Below are positions 37,090 through 45,328 of a stretch of 64,000 bases of DNA, piece after piece; the first letter of the stretch is position 1, and each line of letters begins with the position of its first letter. The DNA comes from Lonepinella koalarum (GTDB taxonomy: Bacteria; Pseudomonadota; Gammaproteobacteria; Enterobacterales; Pasteurellaceae). The stretch covers positions 1,860,001 through 1,924,000 of the forward strand of contig NZ_CP170642.1 in the NCBI RefSeq assembly GCF_042926695.1, in the 5' to 3' direction. The position numbers and the translations under genes were made by a program. Under the pieces are notes generated by a model that saw only the letters and a list, made by a program, of their open reading frames with translations, was not told where the DNA came from and ran no database searches.

Positions 37090-37295
37090 TTTGATTCTCC
37101 TTTCGCCGCATCACGCTCGGCTTTACTTTGGTTTCCCACAATCCAGTGTGTTGCAGGAACTTGATTGACCACCACACGAATACTTTCCAGCGGTGCACCC
37201 AATTTAGTATGTGCAACCTGTGCGATTTCTTTTGCACATTCAGTTACAACCTTATCATCACGCCCCTCAACAAGGGTAATCTGTATTAATGGCAT
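37086..37295 (-). CDS. 4-oxalocrotonate tautomerase-family enzyme
   Basis: 69 residues; MPLIQITLVEGR gives the catalytic N-terminal proline after Met removal. Length and SIRVVVNQVPATHWIVGNQ agree with 4-OT (DmpI/XylH). Isomerises 2-hydroxymuconate to 2-oxo-3-hexenedioate for the decarboxylase. First gene of the operon, with GGAGG 7 bp before the ATG. Confidence 0.93.
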   Translation of the reverse strand: MPLIQITLVEGRDDKVVTECAKEIAQVAHTKLGAPLESIRVVVNQVPATHWIVGNQSKAERDAAKGESK

Positions 37296-37342
37296 ATCAT
37301 GACCTCCACGAAATAAAAGAAAAATAGAATATTGATGAGAAC

Positions 37343-37372
37343 ATTATCAAAAAAACAGAGATAACTGTCCAA
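37343..37372 (-). promoter_or_regulatory. Candidate promoter of the meta-pathway operon
   Basis: TTGGAC (37372-37367), 18-bp spacer, GATAAT (37348-37343) on the minus strand, about 48 bp before the tautomerase ATG. Confidence 0.55.
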
Positions 37373-37392
37373 TACCAAATTTCCTTTGAGTG

Positions 37393-37407
37393 ATACTAAA
37401 GCGGTAT
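37393..37407 (-). promoter_or_regulatory. LysR-type binding site ATAC-N7-GTAT
   Basis: ATAC (37393-37396), seven bases, GTAT (37404-37407): the exact consensus known for CatM/BenM recognition sites, also fitting T-N11-A. It is centred about 64 bp upstream of the predicted transcription start, the usual place of the LysR recognition site. An ATAC half-site also lies at 37372. Confidence 0.65.
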
Positions 37408-37456
37408 TAAACCGTATTCAGCATCTATTCATAATTACTATTTGGTTTCAACAACT

Positions 37457-37482
37457 ACAATCGTAGTGCATGCTACAATTGT
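37457..37482. repeat. Inverted repeat upstream of the meta operon
   Basis: ACAATCGTAG and CTACAATTGT flank TGCATG: 10-bp arms with one mismatch. The rest of the 430-bp gap 37296-37725 holds the promoter, the LysR-type site and the terminator at 37636-37690; I see no gene. Confidence 0.5.
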
Positions 37483-37635
37483 AAAAAACAGCGTTATTTA
37501 TTACACGAAGTGATCAAGAAATAGCTTTCCAGTCATCCATTAGATCTAGAAAACACCTCTCAATATATATTACGGAATAAATTGATACTTATTTTGAAGA
37601 TAAAGATATATCAGTGATGTATAACTGTTTCAAAA

Positions 37636-37690
37636 ATAAAAAAATCTGCACCTTAATTAGCTATTAATCTAACTTTTGGGGAGCAGATCA
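37636..37690 (-). terminator. Probable terminator of the sugar-acid operon
   Basis: GCAGAT (37683-37688) pairs with ATCTGC (37644-37649) around an inner TTAAT/ATTAA hairpin, with an A-run on the plus strand giving T7 on the minus strand. It lies just past the aldolase gene stop. Confidence 0.5.
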
Positions 37691-37725
37691 TTTTCAAGTC
37701 TTTGTTAATACATAATTACAAGTTA

Positions 37726-38619
37726 TTAATTGGCTTCAAGTAAAATTGTTTTAATTTTCTCTTCTTGCTCTTTCGTTAAAGGGGAAGCCGGTGCTTTTGT
37801 ATAAAGTGACATATCTAATCCACTTGAGATTTTTACAGCCGATTTTATTGCCACAATAAACAATGGTGTTATTTGATACAATTGCATTAGATATGAAATT
37901 TTCTTACCCATTTTCTCCATTGTAACAAAGTCTTTAGCTTCAAACGCCTTATGAAATTGAACAAAATCCTCTGGAATGACATTTGTCAGTCCACAAAGTA
38001 CACCATCTCCTCCTGATATTCTATTGACTAAATAATATTCATCAAACCCAGATAATATAGAAAAGTCAGGACGAATAGGTTTTATTTTTTGGCATAAACG
38101 GCGCGTATGACTAATATTATCAACCGTATCTTTAATACCTATAATATTTGGATATTTTTCTGCAAGCTCACAAACCAACTCAGGTGTCAAATCATTTCCT
38201 GTACGATCAGGGAAATTATACAACATGATAGGTAATTTCACTGCCTCCGCTACTTTAGCAAAGTAAGAAACTGTTGATTGTTCATTGAGCCCAAAATAAT
38301 AAGTAGAAACAATATTTAATGCATCCACTCCTGCTTTCTCAGAATAACGTGCTAAGTCAAGGACATTATCAAGAGATGTGTCACCAATACCAATAATAAC
38401 TTGTGTTCGTTTATTCACAACTTTAACGACCCAATCAATAAACTCTTTCTTTTCTGCTAATGAGATACCATAAAATTCTCCTAGACTGCCAAAAAATAAT
38501 AATCCATTTAATCCTGCATTGATTAATCTATTAATATGTTTTCCCATATTTGGATAATCAATTTTCCCATCATCAGTCATAATTGTGATAACAGGAGAGT
38601 TTACGCCTTCAAAAATCAT
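37726..38619 (-). CDS. yjhH: DapA-family 2-keto-3-deoxy sugar acid aldolase (YjhH/YagE-like)
   Basis: 297 residues, DHDPS/NAL superfamily barrel. Tyr in LYNFPDRTG and Schiff-base Lys in IIGIKDTVDN (about residue 165); GSLGEFYGIS resembles the GxxGE signature. The neighbouring YjhG-like dehydratase and GntP permease point to a 2-keto-3-deoxy-aldonate aldolase, as in E. coli yjhFGHI (D-xylonate use), rather than lysine synthesis. Specificity is inferred from gene context. Confidence 0.87.
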   Translation of the reverse strand: MIFEGVNSPVITIMTDDGKIDYPNMGKHINRLINAGLNGLLFFGSLGEFYGISLAEKKEFIDWVVKVVNKRTQVIIGIGDTSLDNVLDLARYSEKAGVDALNIVSTYYFGLNEQSTVSYFAKVAEAVKLPIMLYNFPDRTGNDLTPELVCELAEKYPNIIGIKDTVDNISHTRRLCQKIKPIRPDFSILSGFDEYYLVNRISGGDGVLCGLTNVIPEDFVQFHKAFEAKDFVTMEKMGKKISYLMQLYQITPLFIVAIKSAVKISSGLDMSLYTKAPASPLTKEQEEKIKTILLEAN

Positions 38620-38665
38620 AATAATTTCTCCAATTTAATATTTAAATTTCATCTTTCTAAATTAG

Positions 38666-40000
38666 TTAAAGAAACACATCTAAGCATAACAGCATGATTA
38701 GACCTAATATTGATAATATTGTGGACATAAATGTCCAGGTTGCAAATGTTTCTTTAAGCGTTAAACCAAAATATTCTTTAACCATCCAGAAACCTGCATC
38801 ATTAACATGAGAAGCTATTGAACTTCCCGCACCGGTTGCTAATGTCACCAATGCCAGATTTACATCATAATTACTTAAAATTGGGACAACCAATCCCGCA
38901 GTGGAGAGGGCAGCAACAGTTGCGGATCCTAAGGCAATACGAAGAATCGCAGCAACTCCCCAAGCAAGTAGAATCGGTGATAGTGAAGTACCTACAAACA
39001 ACTCACCGATATAATTACCTACACCACCCACAATAAGTACTTGTTTAAAAGCTCCACCGCCACCAATAATTAAAAGCATCATTCCTATTGCAGAAATAGA
39101 AGCATAACAACTACCCATAATATCTTTTATTGATATATTTCTTGCGATACCCATAGTGTACATCGCGAGTAAAATGGAAATCAACATTGCAATTGAAGGG
39201 TTCCCAATAAAACTGATAGTATTGGAAATAAAACTTCCTTTACTAAAGATCCCTGAAGCAAATGTAGCAATCATCATCAAAATAACAGGTAACATAGATG
39301 TAAGTAAACTTACACCAAAACCAGGCATTTCATTATCTTTAAATGTTTTTTGAGTACCTAGTGCTGTAATATCACCCACCTTTTCAAAAGCAGATGGAAT
39401 AATCTTTTGTGAGATTTTAGTAAATAAAGGACCACAAATAATGACTATTGGAATTGCTATAATACAGCCATAAGTGAGTACACTACCTAAATCTGCCCCA
39501 TATTCACCGGCTATGACTGTTGGACCTGGATGCGGTGGTAAAAAACAGTGTGTAGCAAGTAAAGCAGATAACATTGATATACCTAAATAAAGAGGATTTA
39601 CTCTCATTTCCCTAGCGACAGAGAACACAATCGGAATTAATAACACTAATCCAACTTCAAAGAACATTGCAATACCAACTATAAAAGATGCGATAAAAAT
39701 TGCCCACTGGATTTTTTGTTCGCCAAATTTATTAATTAAAGTTAAAGCAATGCGTTGTGCACCTCCTGCATCTGCTACAAGTCTCCCTAACATTGCCCCA
39801 AGTCCAAATATAAGGGCAATATGTCCTAATGTACCACCAATACCACTTTCAATGGTAGCTGCTACCTTTTCCACTGGAATACCAAATGCTAATGCAGCTC
39901 CTGCAGAAACAATGATTAATGCAATAAAAGTATTCATTTTCCAAATAGAAATAAGTAATATCAAAATAACTACGGCAATAGCTGTTATAAGTAAAGGCAT
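38666..40000 (-). CDS. GntP-family sugar-acid permease
   Basis: 444 residues, about 12 membrane segments. GntP motifs: FGLGAMLGRLVADAGGAQRIA, CFLPPHPGPTVIAGEYGADLG and SHVNDAGFWMVKEYFGLTLKET. Takes up gluconate-like acids. It is the counterpart of YjhF in the E. coli yjhFGHI cluster. The middle gene of the operon, 30 bp after the dehydratase. Confidence 0.94.
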   Translation of the reverse strand: MPLLITAIAVVILILLISIWKMNTFIALIIVSAGAALAFGIPVEKVAATIESGIGGTLGHIALIFGLGAMLGRLVADAGGAQRIALTLINKFGEQKIQWAIFIASFIVGIAMFFEVGLVLLIPIVFSVAREMRVNPLYLGISMLSALLATHCFLPPHPGPTVIAGEYGADLGSVLTYGCIIAIPIVIICGPLFTKISQKIIPSAFEKVGDITALGTQKTFKDNEMPGFGVSLLTSMLPVILMMIATFASGIFSKGSFISNTISFIGNPSIAMLISILLAMYTMGIARNISIKDIMGSCYASISAIGMMLLIIGGGGAFKQVLIVGGVGNYIGELFVGTSLSPILLAWGVAAILRIALGSATVAALSTAGLVVPILSNYDVNLALVTLATGAGSSIASHVNDAGFWMVKEYFGLTLKETFATWTFMSTILSILGLIMLLCLDVFL

Positions 40001-40030
40001 ATAAATTCTCCTCTATAATCCAAATAATGG

Positions 40031-42001
40031 TCATTTCATTAAAGTTTTTTTACCAGCTTCTAGGACTTCAATGATTCTATCAACATCATAAACATTACCA
40101 CGCCATGTCCCCCCACTAACTTCTTGTAATGCAGCCCATAAACGTGTATCTTCAGGAAGATCTTTATCAGCCCCTACGTTTTCATGTGTTTCGCGTTGTG
40201 CTAATACTTGAGCTCCTTCTTCATAAGTAAGTTTTTGATTTTCAGTACCAATGAAATTTAAACTACCCTCTAGTTTCACTGTATCAACAATAATTTCCAC
40301 AATGTCACCATCCCTTAATTTACCGATTGGTCCTCCTGCTAATGCTTCCGGGCCGACATGACCGAAACAAGCCCCTGTAGATACTCCTGAGAATCTAGCA
40401 TCAGTGATTAATGAAACATGTTTTCCAAAAGGTAAATGTTTTAATGCAGAAGTTAATTGGTAAGTTTCTTCCATACCAGTACCTTTTGGTCCTCCTCCCA
40501 TGACGATCATAATATCGCCTGATTGGATTCGACCTGGCTCTTTTAATGCTTTAATAGCGTCTTTTTCTGAAACAAATGTTTTTACTTTAGCCGTATGTCT
40601 AAAAATTTTGTCTTCACCAATTACACTTGGATCAATTGCTGTTGATTTCACAACAGCGCCTTCAGGTGCTATATTTCCGATTGGGAAAGTAACTGTCGAG
40701 CCAATACCTCTTTCTTTTGCTCTTTTTGGAGTGAAAATTACTTCATCCGGAGAAACTCCTGTCGTTGCTTGAAGATGTGTACGGCAATTATGACGACGTT
40801 CTGATTGCTCCCACCAATCAAGATTTTCCCCCAATCTACTACCAGTTACCGTGAGAACATCTTCATGGAGCAGACCAAGTTTACGCAAATGTAACATGAC
40901 CTCAGGCACTCCCCCCGCCATAAATCCATATACCGTTGGGTAATTTACAGGTCCAATTGGCAACACGCTAACTAAACGTGGAACTTCTTTGTTCACTTTA
41001 GACCAATCTGCCACTTGAGGCATTTTCAAGCCAGCAGCATGAGCAATTGCTGGTAAATGGAGAAGTAGATTTGTAGAACCCCCAAAAGCAGCATGTAATA
41101 CCATGGCATTTTCAATAGCTTTATCTGTTAAAATATCCTTAGTCTTTATTCCTTTTACGACTAATTCCAATGCAGCTGTAGCCGAGTTACGAGCTATTTC
41201 ATACCAGATCTCTTCACCGGATGGAGCTAAAGCAGAATGGGTAAGTGATAGTCCCAAACTTTCTGCAATAACTTGAGAAGTACCTGCTGTACCAAAGAAT
41301 TGGCAACCACCACCTGCCGAAGCACAAGCACTACACCCTACACGAGTAGCATAATCAAAAGAAATTTCATTATTAGCATAACGAACACCTATAGTTTGTA
41401 CCGTACCTAAATCTTCACCATTATTTGGTGCTAATGTGGCACCTCCAGGAATAAGAATTGTAGTATCATTTTTCTGCCCAGCAAGAGCCATCATCATCGC
41501 AGGTAATCCTTTATCGCAACTTGCAACACCAATCACGGCTTTTCTTGTCGGTAATGAACGAATTAAACGTCGCATTACTATTGCGGCATCGTTCCGATAA
41601 GGTAACGAATCAAACATACCAATAGTACCCTGACTACGACCATCACAAGGATCTGTCACGAAAGCTGCATGTGGTACTCCCCCCATTTGCTTGATGACAT
41701 CCGCAGCTTCTGACATTAATAGGCCTAATTCAAAATGACCGTTATGTAATCCCACTGCTGTTGTAGTCCCATTGTCTCGACGAATCCCTCCCTGAGTACT
41801 AATGATCATAAAATCACCATTTGCTAAAGTATCAGGATTCCATCCCATACCTGCATTTACCGTCATACCAAATATATTTCCACTTGGTGCTGAACGTAAA
41901 AACTCGGGTGTTAGAGGTAATTTCCCATTTGGTCCATCTGCATGAGTTCTTGCGTTAAAGATCTTTGGATCTTGATTTGAAAATAATGTTTCAATAGACA
42001 T
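40031..42001 (-). CDS. yjhG: YjhG/YagF-family sugar-acid dehydratase (IlvD/Edd superfamily)
   Basis: 656 residues from the ATG at 42001 (MSIETLFSNQD), which has GGAGAG upstream and matches YjhG length; an upstream ATG at 42100 lies in regulatory DNA. Strong YjhG-like segments: RTHADGPNGKLPLT, SDPCDGRSQGT-type TDPCDGR, GVASCDKGLPAMMMALAGQ, CSACASAGGGCQF and FGGSTNLLLHLPAIAHAAG. The Cys residues probably ligate an Fe-S cluster. Dehydrates D-xylonate (or similar) to the 2-keto-3-deoxy acid. Confidence 0.93.
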   Translation of the reverse strand: MSIETLFSNQDPKIFNARTHADGPNGKLPLTPEFLRSAPSGNIFGMTVNAGMGWNPDTLANGDFMIISTQGGIRRDNGTTTAVGLHNGHFELGLLMSEAADVIKQMGGVPHAAFVTDPCDGRSQGTIGMFDSLPYRNDAAIVMRRLIRSLPTRKAVIGVASCDKGLPAMMMALAGQKNDTTILIPGGATLAPNNGEDLGTVQTIGVRYANNEISFDYATRVGCSACASAGGGCQFFGTAGTSQVIAESLGLSLTHSALAPSGEEIWYEIARNSATAALELVVKGIKTKDILTDKAIENAMVLHAAFGGSTNLLLHLPAIAHAAGLKMPQVADWSKVNKEVPRLVSVLPIGPVNYPTVYGFMAGGVPEVMLHLRKLGLLHEDVLTVTGSRLGENLDWWEQSERRHNCRTHLQATTGVSPDEVIFTPKRAKERGIGSTVTFPIGNIAPEGAVVKSTAIDPSVIGEDKIFRHTAKVKTFVSEKDAIKALKEPGRIQSGDIMIVMGGGPKGTGMEETYQLTSALKHLPFGKHVSLITDARFSGVSTGACFGHVGPEALAGGPIGKLRDGDIVEIIVDTVKLEGSLNFIGTENQKLTYEEGAQVLAQRETHENVGADKDLPEDTRLWAALQEVSGGTWRGNVYDVDRIIEVLEAGKKTLMK

Positions 42002-42027
42002 AAATCTCTCCATACAATATTTTGTTT

Positions 42028-42061
42028 GTATATGCGTTTTATTAATTCGTATATGCGAATT
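42028..42061. promoter_or_regulatory. Candidate operator for the IclR-type regulator
   Basis: AATTCGTATATGCGAATT (42044-42061) is a near-perfect palindrome. Its core GTATATGCG is repeated at 42028-42036, exactly 21 bp away, placing both on the same DNA face. It overlaps the leader of the dehydratase gene. Confidence 0.5.
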
Positions 42062-42134
42062 AAGCGCAATAGTACTTAAGCTATTTCTATATGTCAACAA
42101 GAAAACGGTACCAAAAATTGATTTAATTCATTTA

Positions 42135-42150
42135 TGTGATCTAGATCACA
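42135..42150. promoter_or_regulatory. CRP binding site
   Basis: TGTGATCTAGATCACA is a perfect palindromic match to the TGTGA-N6-TCACA consensus, in AT-rich flanks between the divergent dehydratase and iclR-like genes. Carbon catabolite control of this cluster is likely. Confidence 0.85.
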
Positions 42151-42308
42151 AATTACAAACATCCAAATAATGTCGATAATGACCAACAATAGGTACTATA
42201 GAAGCATCTGGAGCTTATTGATGAAATTGCTATTTTTAGTAAGTCCATTTATAATGAATCGAAACTTTTTAAGGAAAGATAACGCGTAGAATCAACGAAG
42301 GTAAAAAT

Positions 42309-43067
42309 ATGTACCATAAACCAACTGAGCGTGTTCTAAGTGTTTTTACACACCTTGCCAACTGGCGAGAAGGGAGAACTTTGACTGATTTGGCAAATAG
42401 TCTAAATATTCCCAAAAGTACTATTTCACCAATATTGCAAGAAATGGTGTATCAAAATTATTTATATTTAGATAACCAAACAAATAAATATCATATTGGT
42501 ATTACCACTCACGCAATAGCTTCTTATTATGATCCGCTCCAAGAAATATTTACTCATATTCAGCGAGAAATGAAAAATATTACAGCAAAAACAAATGAAA
42601 TTTGTCAGTTGGGTATTTTAGAAGGTCCAAATGTGTTATATATTGCAAAAGAAGAACCAACAAGTAATTTAGAAATTCAAATTATTTCTTATGTTGGAAA
42701 ACTAATACCCGCATATTGCACGGCCTTAGGAAAATCACTTCTTGCAGGTTATGACATATCTCAATTAAAAGATCTGTACCCCAATGGGCTGTTAGCCCAA
42801 ACAGAAAATACAATTACAGATATAAATAAGTTGAAAAAACAATTAGATAATTTCTCAGTAGAAAATATTTTTTATGAGGAAGAGGAAGTAACACCTTATC
42901 TATGTTGCTACGCTACACCAATTAATCTGCATAATAATCAGAGAATAGCCTTAAGTATCAGTTTGCCTGTTTTTAGAGTGAATGAAACAAAAAAAACGTT
43001 AATCAAAAAACTTTTACTACAGGCGAGAGAAAAGTTTAATGTAATTAATAAAGAATTATCAGTTTAA
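42309..43067 (+). CDS. IclR-family transcriptional regulator (YjhI-like)
   Basis: 252 residues: N-terminal winged helix (TDLANSLNIPKSTISPILQEM, about residues 25-45) and a C-terminal effector domain (IPAYCTALGKSLLAGYD is the IclR signature). Divergent from the sugar-acid operon, which it probably controls, as YjhI does next to yjhFGH. AT-rich compared with neighbours. Confidence 0.92.
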   Translation: MYHKPTERVLSVFTHLANWREGRTLTDLANSLNIPKSTISPILQEMVYQNYLYLDNQTNKYHIGITTHAIASYYDPLQEIFTHIQREMKNITAKTNEICQLGILEGPNVLYIAKEEPTSNLEIQIISYVGKLIPAYCTALGKSLLAGYDISQLKDLYPNGLLAQTENTITDINKLKKQLDNFSVENIFYEEEEVTPYLCCYATPINLHNNQRIALSISLPVFRVNETKKTLIKKLLLQAREKFNVINKELSV

Positions 43068-43198
43068 TTTTTTGTAGCTTGAGTTATTTTTAGTCTTCGT
43101 GCAACTACTATAATGCTATAAAAATGAGTGAAATAAGTGTCTTTCCACTATCTCTCAACATATGGACAACAACAAAAAACTCACTAGTTAGAAAGAAA

Positions 43199-43231
43199 TA
43201 CGGTGGAAATTTTAAGATTTTCCACCGCGCT
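43199..43231. terminator. Hairpin between iclR-like gene and lipA
   Basis: CGGTGGAAA (43201-43209) and TTTCCACCG (43219-43227) form a stem with T/A-rich flanks. It probably ends lipA transcription. Confidence 0.65.
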
Positions 43232-43254
43232 TTAATTAAGTCTACTTTACAAAA

Positions 43255-44217
43255 TTATTTCACAACCCCACCACTCGCCTGTAAATCCGCATGATAAGAA
43301 GAACGTACGAAAGGTCCACAAGCCGCGTGTTCAAATCCCATGGCTTCGGCTTTTTCGCGTAGTTCATCAAATTCTGTTGGCGGGACGTAACGTGCTACTG
43401 GTAAATGATGACGGCTTGGTTGTAAATATTGTCCCAGGGTGAGCATTGTCACGCCGTGATTACGCAAATCTTGCATTACTTCTAAAATTTCATCATTAGT
43501 CTCACCCAAGCCTACCATTAAGCCAGATTTAGTGGGTATATTAGGGAATTGTTGTTTAAAGCCTTTGAGTAATTTTAATGACCAATCATAATCTGCGCCC
43601 GGACGGATTTCACGATATAAGCGTGGTACATTTTCCAGATTATGGTTAAACACATCTGGTGGATTTTCTTTTAGAATGTCAATTGCTTGTTCAATTCTCC
43701 CACGAAAATCAGGTACTAGAATCTCAATTTTAGTATTTGGATTCAAAGCCCTAATTTCACGCACCGTGGCAGAAAAATGAGCCGCACCACGATCGGTTAA
43801 ATCATCACGATCGACCGAGGTAATCACCACATATTTTAATCTCATGTCCTGTACGGTTTCCGCGACTTTGCGTGGTTCATCAGGATCTAATGGCAACGGT
43901 TTACCATGTGCTACATCACAGAATGGACAACGACGAGTACAGATCGCGCCCATAATCATAAAGGTCGCTGTACCATGATTAAAACATTCATGTAAATTCG
44001 GGCAAGAGGCTTCTTCACACACTGAGTGCAAACCGTGACGACGCATACCATTTTTAATGCTATCAATTTTTGCCGAATTCGCTGGCAATTTAATTTTCAT
44101 CCACGACGGTTTTTTTAATAATTCCTGATCGGGATCGATATTTTTGACTTGAATAATTGACGTTTTAGCCGCATCACGGTATTTAACGCCACGTTCCATT
44201 TTAAACGGAGTACCCAT
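43255..44217 (-). CDS. lipA: Lipoyl synthase
   Basis: 320 residues, radical SAM enzyme. Radical-SAM cluster CTRRCPFCDV; auxiliary cluster in CEEASCPNLHECF. Inserts two sulfurs into octanoyl groups on lipoyl domains. It follows lipB by 32 bp and ends with the RSSY motif (VRSSYHAD). Confidence 0.98.
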   Translation of the reverse strand: MGTPFKMERGVKYRDAAKTSIIQVKNIDPDQELLKKPSWMKIKLPANSAKIDSIKNGMRRHGLHSVCEEASCPNLHECFNHGTATFMIMGAICTRRCPFCDVAHGKPLPLDPDEPRKVAETVQDMRLKYVVITSVDRDDLTDRGAAHFSATVREIRALNPNTKIEILVPDFRGRIEQAIDILKENPPDVFNHNLENVPRLYREIRPGADYDWSLKLLKGFKQQFPNIPTKSGLMVGLGETNDEILEVMQDLRNHGVTMLTLGQYLQPSRHHLPVARYVPPTEFDELREKAEAMGFEHAACGPFVRSSYHADLQASGGVVK

Positions 44218-44249
44218 TTACTATCCTATCATCTATTTTAAACAAAAGT

Positions 44250-44921
44250 TTAATTGTTAAAAATTTGTTGCATATTATAGCCTAAAATTTTGCTAAAGTG
44301 TGCAACTAATTTTGGCGCAACTTTCTCACAGGTAGCATCTGTAGGATCAATAAAATCTGCTAATTGACACATTTCCAGCCCAGCATAACCACAAGGGTTA
44401 ATATAGTGAAACGGCTGCAAATCCATCTTAATGTTTAACGCTAAACCATGAAAGGAACAACCTTTACGAATCCGCAAACCAAGAGAACAGATTTTTTTCT
44501 CAATACCCTGACAATCCACATATACACCGGGGGCATCTGCTTTAGGGTAGGCTTGTACGCTGTAATCTGCTAAAGTTTTTACGACAGATTGTTCTAAAGC
44601 AGTAACTAAATGACGAACGCTAAGATCTCGTCCCGCTGCTTTGTGACGTTTAATATCAATCAATACATACATCACCTGTTGCCCCGGTCCGTGATAAGTA
44701 ATCTGTCCACCACGATCCGACTGTACCACGGGAATATTGCTCGTTTGCAATAAATGCTCAGGTTTACCGGCTTGCCCTTGGGTAAAAACCGGATTATGCT
44801 GTACAAGCCAAATTTCATCCGCAGTATTTTCATCACGTTGATCAGTAAATGCCTGCATTTGATGCCAAACATCTTGATAATCCTGTCTGCCAAGTTGACG
44901 GATAATTAATGGAATATTCAT
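44250..44921 (-). CDS. lipB: Octanoyltransferase LipB
   Basis: 223 residues. RGGQITYHGPGQ and the catalytic Lys/Cys in KKICSLGLRIRKGCSFHGLALN and NPCGYAGLEM are present. Transfers octanoate from ACP to lipoyl domains before LipA acts. Confidence 0.97.
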   Translation of the reverse strand: MNIPLIIRQLGRQDYQDVWHQMQAFTDQRDENTADEIWLVQHNPVFTQGQAGKPEHLLQTSNIPVVQSDRGGQITYHGPGQQVMYVLIDIKRHKAAGRDLSVRHLVTALEQSVVKTLADYSVQAYPKADAPGVYVDCQGIEKKICSLGLRIRKGCSFHGLALNIKMDLQPFHYINPCGYAGLEMCQLADFIDPTDATCEKVAPKLVAHFSKILGYNMQQIFNN

Positions 44922-44939
44922 CCTTTTTCTCCACTAAAT

Positions 44940-45245
44940 CTATAGCACCATTCTCACACCATCAATTTTTGCTAGTTCCACATAAAGGGTTTCCACTTGC
45001 GCAATATTTTCCGCAATAATATCAATAGATACGGAATTATAAGTACCTTTCGAGCTAATGTGTTGGCGTGGGTTGTAATCCCCCTTGGCGTATTTTTGTG
45101 TTACGACGACGACATCATCCATTAAGTCTGGACGATTTTTCCCCACTACTTTGAAAGTAAAAGAGCAAGGGAAGTTTAACAAATCTTTTAATTGTTGCTG
45201 GGGAATATCGGCTAAATTAATTTCTTTTACGTTAATATCGGTCAT
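44940..45245 (-). CDS. ybeD: YbeD/DUF493-family protein
   Basis: 101 residues with the small ferredoxin-like ACT-type fold of the UPF0250 family (FPCSFTFKVVGKNRPDLMDDVV, YNSVSIDIIAENIAQVETLYVELAKIDGVRMVL). Conserved between dacA and lipB in many gammaproteobacteria; function unknown, possibly regulatory for lipoate or cell-wall metabolism. Confidence 0.92.
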   Translation of the reverse strand: MTDINVKEINLADIPQQQLKDLLNFPCSFTFKVVGKNRPDLMDDVVVVTQKYAKGDYNPRQHISSKGTYNSVSIDIIAENIAQVETLYVELAKIDGVRMVL

Positions 45246-45261
45246 ATTTTTCCTTAAATTT

Positions 45262-45298
45262 TAAAAAAAAGCACCGCACTTACATCAAAGTGCGGTAG
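45262..45298 (-). terminator. USS-pair terminator after dacA
   Basis: ACCGCACTT (45273-45281) and AAGTGCGGT (45288-45296) pair. The minus strand continues into eight T. It lies 31 bp past the dacA stop. Confidence 0.82.
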
Positions 45299-45328
45299 AT
45301 TCTTCATAAATTTTTCTTATTTTATTCT

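Noticed and set aside
42002..42100. Longer dehydratase start (ATG at 42100)
   Set aside because: It would translate through the operator region; the ATG at 42001 has a ribosome site and matches YjhG.
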